DNA of 23,788 nt from a virus. How positions within the stretch are numbered: position 1 is the first letter of the stretch; each line of letters starts with the position of its first letter. The stretch lies in IMG/VR virus record IMGVR_UViG_3300006845_000039, positions 1 through 23,788 of that record; one strand, 5' to 3'. Under the pieces are notes generated by a model, which worked only from the letters and a program-made list of their open reading frames with translations, searched no databases and was not told the origin of the DNA. Shown in pieces: positions 22,664 to 23,788 of this stretch. The position numbers were made by a program, and so were the translations under genes.

Positions 22664-22960
22664 GTGCAAACGCAACCGGCACCGACTCAGACCCGCCACC
22701 CGTGGCGGGCCACCCTGCGCACGATCTTCGCGGCCGGGCTCGCGCTCGCGTCGCTGGCGCCCACGATCGCCGCGGTGGGCGGGCTCGACAAGCTGACCGC
22801 GACACCGGCCGTGGCCCAGGTGCTGGCGGTGTGCGGCATCATCACACGGGTGATGGCGATCCCAGGTGTGAATGATCTGCTGCGGAAGGTTCTGCCGTTC
22901 TTGGCGACCGACCCAAAAGCGCCGGAGCCGCCGGAGTACGTGTCGAGGCTGCGCGGGTGA
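22664..22960 (+). CDS. Putative holin
   Basis: A 98-residue protein starting at GTG 22664 after an AGGAGGGGA site. It has a basic N-terminus (TRHPWRATLRT) and two hydrophobic segments, about 17-38 (LRTIFAAGLALASLAPTIAAV) and 49-68 (AVAQVLAVCGIITRVMAIPG). The C-terminus is polar (ATDPKAPEPPEYVSRLRG). Size, topology and position after the endolysin fit a holin that opens the inner membrane at the time of lysis. The RHPWRATLRT start is a pattern I associate with actinophage holins. Confidence 0.7.
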   Translation: MQTQPAPTQTRHPWRATLRTIFAAGLALASLAPTIAAVGGLDKLTATPAVAQVLAVCGIITRVMAIPGVNDLLRKVLPFLATDPKAPEPPEYVSRLRG

Positions 22961-23208
22961 GCCGTAAGCACGGCTTCCGCTGGGCGTTCCTGACCATCAC
23001 CGCGTTGGCGGTCGGGTGGGAGCTGTTCGCGAGCTTCGACGGCAGCACCGACACGGAGCCGTGGACGAACCTCATCGTCGAGTACGTGCCGGATGAGGTC
23101 ACGTTCGCGGCGATCGGCGCGCTGGTGCTGTGGCTGCCGATCCACTTTATGATCAGGTACCGACGCAAAGCCAAGGCAGACAAGGAGAACATGCATGATC
23201 AGGGCTAA
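22957..23208 (+). CDS. Small two-segment membrane protein, possible second holin or antiholin
   Basis: An 83-residue protein starting with GTG in a GTGA overlap with the holin gene. Two hydrophobic segments lie at about 8-26 (RWAFLTITALAVGWELFA) and 48-67 (VTFAAIGALVLWLPIHFMI), with a strongly basic C-terminus (RYRRKAKADKE). The topology is like that of the previous gene, which suggests a holin/antiholin pair or an accessory lysis protein. It overlaps the next gene by 14 bp. Confidence 0.6.
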   Translation: MSRKHGFRWAFLTITALAVGWELFASFDGSTDTEPWTNLIVEYVPDEVTFAAIGALVLWLPIHFMIRYRRKAKADKENMHDQG

Positions 23209-23428
23209 GTTCCGGTGCGCCAGCGTCACCTTCTACGGCGACCCGGCCAACCCGGACGCGTCGCGGCAGTACATCCTCACCGCCATCTACGACAACACCA
23301 CCGAGGAGAACCGGCGCTTCAGCAAGGCGACGCCGTACGGCGAGTTGAAGATGAACGTCGACAACCCGGCGGCACAGCTTGAGGTGGGAAAGATTTACTA
23401 CCTCGACTTCACCGAGGCTGACGCGTGA
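23195..23428 (+). CDS. Small phage protein of unknown function
   Basis: A 77-residue soluble protein with an AAGGAG ribosome binding site in the end of the preceding gene. The beta-rich sequence (RAKFRCASVTFYGDP, YILTAIYDNTTEENRRFSKATPYGELKMNVDNPAA, VGKIYYLDFTEADA) resembles small proteins often found in actinophage genomes; I know no function for them. It ends in a GTGA overlap with the following gene. Confidence 0.65.
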   Translation: MIRAKFRCASVTFYGDPANPDASRQYILTAIYDNTTEENRRFSKATPYGELKMNVDNPAAQLEVGKIYYLDFTEADA

Positions 23429-23688
23429 GCGGGCATCCTGCAGGTACCCGCGAGGCGTATACCGCGGCCGTGGAGGGCCGCCATCCGGGCGTGGTGGGCA
23501 TCGTGCGGTACTTCGCATGGTCGCATCTGCCTACGCACCTTCAGGCGGTCAGCATGCCGTTGGGGCGTCTGGCGTTGGAGATGGTGGAGACGCTGCCGGA
23601 CGGGCCGGAGTTGACGGCCGGGCTTCGTAAGCTGTTGGAGGCCAAGGACTGCTTCGTGCGGGCCGCGTTGGACGCGTCGGACGAGTAG
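23425..23688 (+). CDS. Small helical-hairpin protein, possibly Acb2/Tad1-like
   Basis: An 87-residue protein starting at GTG 23425 (GTGA). The second half is two predicted helices separated by a short turn: HLQAVSMPLGRLALEMVETL, then LPDGPELTAGLRKLLEAKD and CFVRAAL. The turn and helix pattern LP.G.E....L.KL.EA.....AA resembles the Acb2/Tad1 hairpin family (phage proteins that bind cyclic nucleotide signals and block CBASS or Thoeris immunity). The comparison is from memory and cannot be scored here. It may equally be an unrelated small actinophage protein. It is the last gene in the window. Confidence 0.6.
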   Translation: MSGHPAGTREAYTAAVEGRHPGVVGIVRYFAWSHLPTHLQAVSMPLGRLALEMVETLPDGPELTAGLRKLLEAKDCFVRAALDASDE

Positions 23689-23729
23689 ACTGGCCTTCGC
23701 CTACGACCAGAGGGTTGCTCAGCTTTTGA

Positions 23730-23758
23730 GGCCGGGTTTGTGCGGGCGCGCCTCGGCC
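23730..23758 (+). terminator. Possible weak hairpin after the last gene
   Basis: GGCCGGG (23730-23736) can pair with CCTCGGCC-type sequence at 23752-23758, seven pairs including one G-T, with a 15-nt loop. There is no U-run. It lies 41 bp after the stop of the last gene. The rest of 23689-23788 shows nothing I can name. Confidence 0.25.
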
Positions 23759-23788
23759 ACCCACATGTGAGATCAACAAATGCGCTCG

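Noticed and set aside
23689-23788. Possible tRNA or attachment site at the right edge
   Set aside because: No tRNA cloverleaf or TPsiC arm can be formed convincingly, and no integrase is in the window to support an att site.

Overview
The window is high-GC DNA that reads as the packaging, structural and lysis arm of a tailed phage or prophage with a long non-contractile tail (siphovirus type, HK97-like head). The host is most likely a high-GC actinobacterium. This rests on the GC-rich third codon positions, the frequent GTG starts, the GGAGG-type ribosome binding sites, and protein types I associate with actinophages: a QRQNGKG-type terminase, a DUF5047-like tail protein and an RHPWRATLRT-type holin. 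I cannot name the genus. No integrase, repressor, replication gene, tRNA or att site is visible, so temperate versus lytic cannot be settled from this window.

Layout, left to right. A non-coding leader with four copies of a 13-bp imperfect palindrome (34-173) precedes the small and large terminase genes (255-2215). A reverse-strand gene (2212-2511) and a divergent control region interrupt the transcription direction. Next come a small membrane protein, the portal and a 951-residue head-region protein with two different ADP-ribosyltransferase-like domains (4055-6910). Two very small genes follow it, then a Lys/Ala-rich small protein, the prohead protease and two unknown genes. The major capsid gene (9242-10636) is the only large gene insulated on both sides, by a 184-bp leader with repeats and by a strong hairpin with interlocked inverted repeats. 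A glycosyltransferase/methyltransferase fusion and a second glycosyltransferase (10716-12816) are inserted between the capsid and connector genes, which suggests that virion proteins are glycosylated. Then come the connector, tail terminator, tail tube, a virion protein, a tail assembly chaperone with a probable -1 frameshift extension, an HK97-gp10-like protein and a short tape measure (to 16873).

A reverse-strand gene for a membrane-anchored, twice-repeated disulfide domain protein (16876-17544) sits between the tape measure and the distal tail genes and looks like a lysogenic-conversion or exclusion gene (inference). The tail tip follows: a Dit-like protein enlarged by two beta-rich insertions, a DUF5047-like baseplate protein and a putative receptor-binding protein. 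The lysis block has an M15-like endolysin with a strong internal in-frame start for its C-terminal domain, then three small membrane proteins including a likely holin. The last two genes are small accessory proteins; the final one resembles the Acb2/Tad1 helical-hairpin family of cyclic-nucleotide sponges.

Most neighbouring forward genes overlap by ATGA, GTGA or TGATG, so the late region is translationally coupled. The coupling is broken around the two reverse-strand genes and around the major capsid gene, which is where independent control is most likely.
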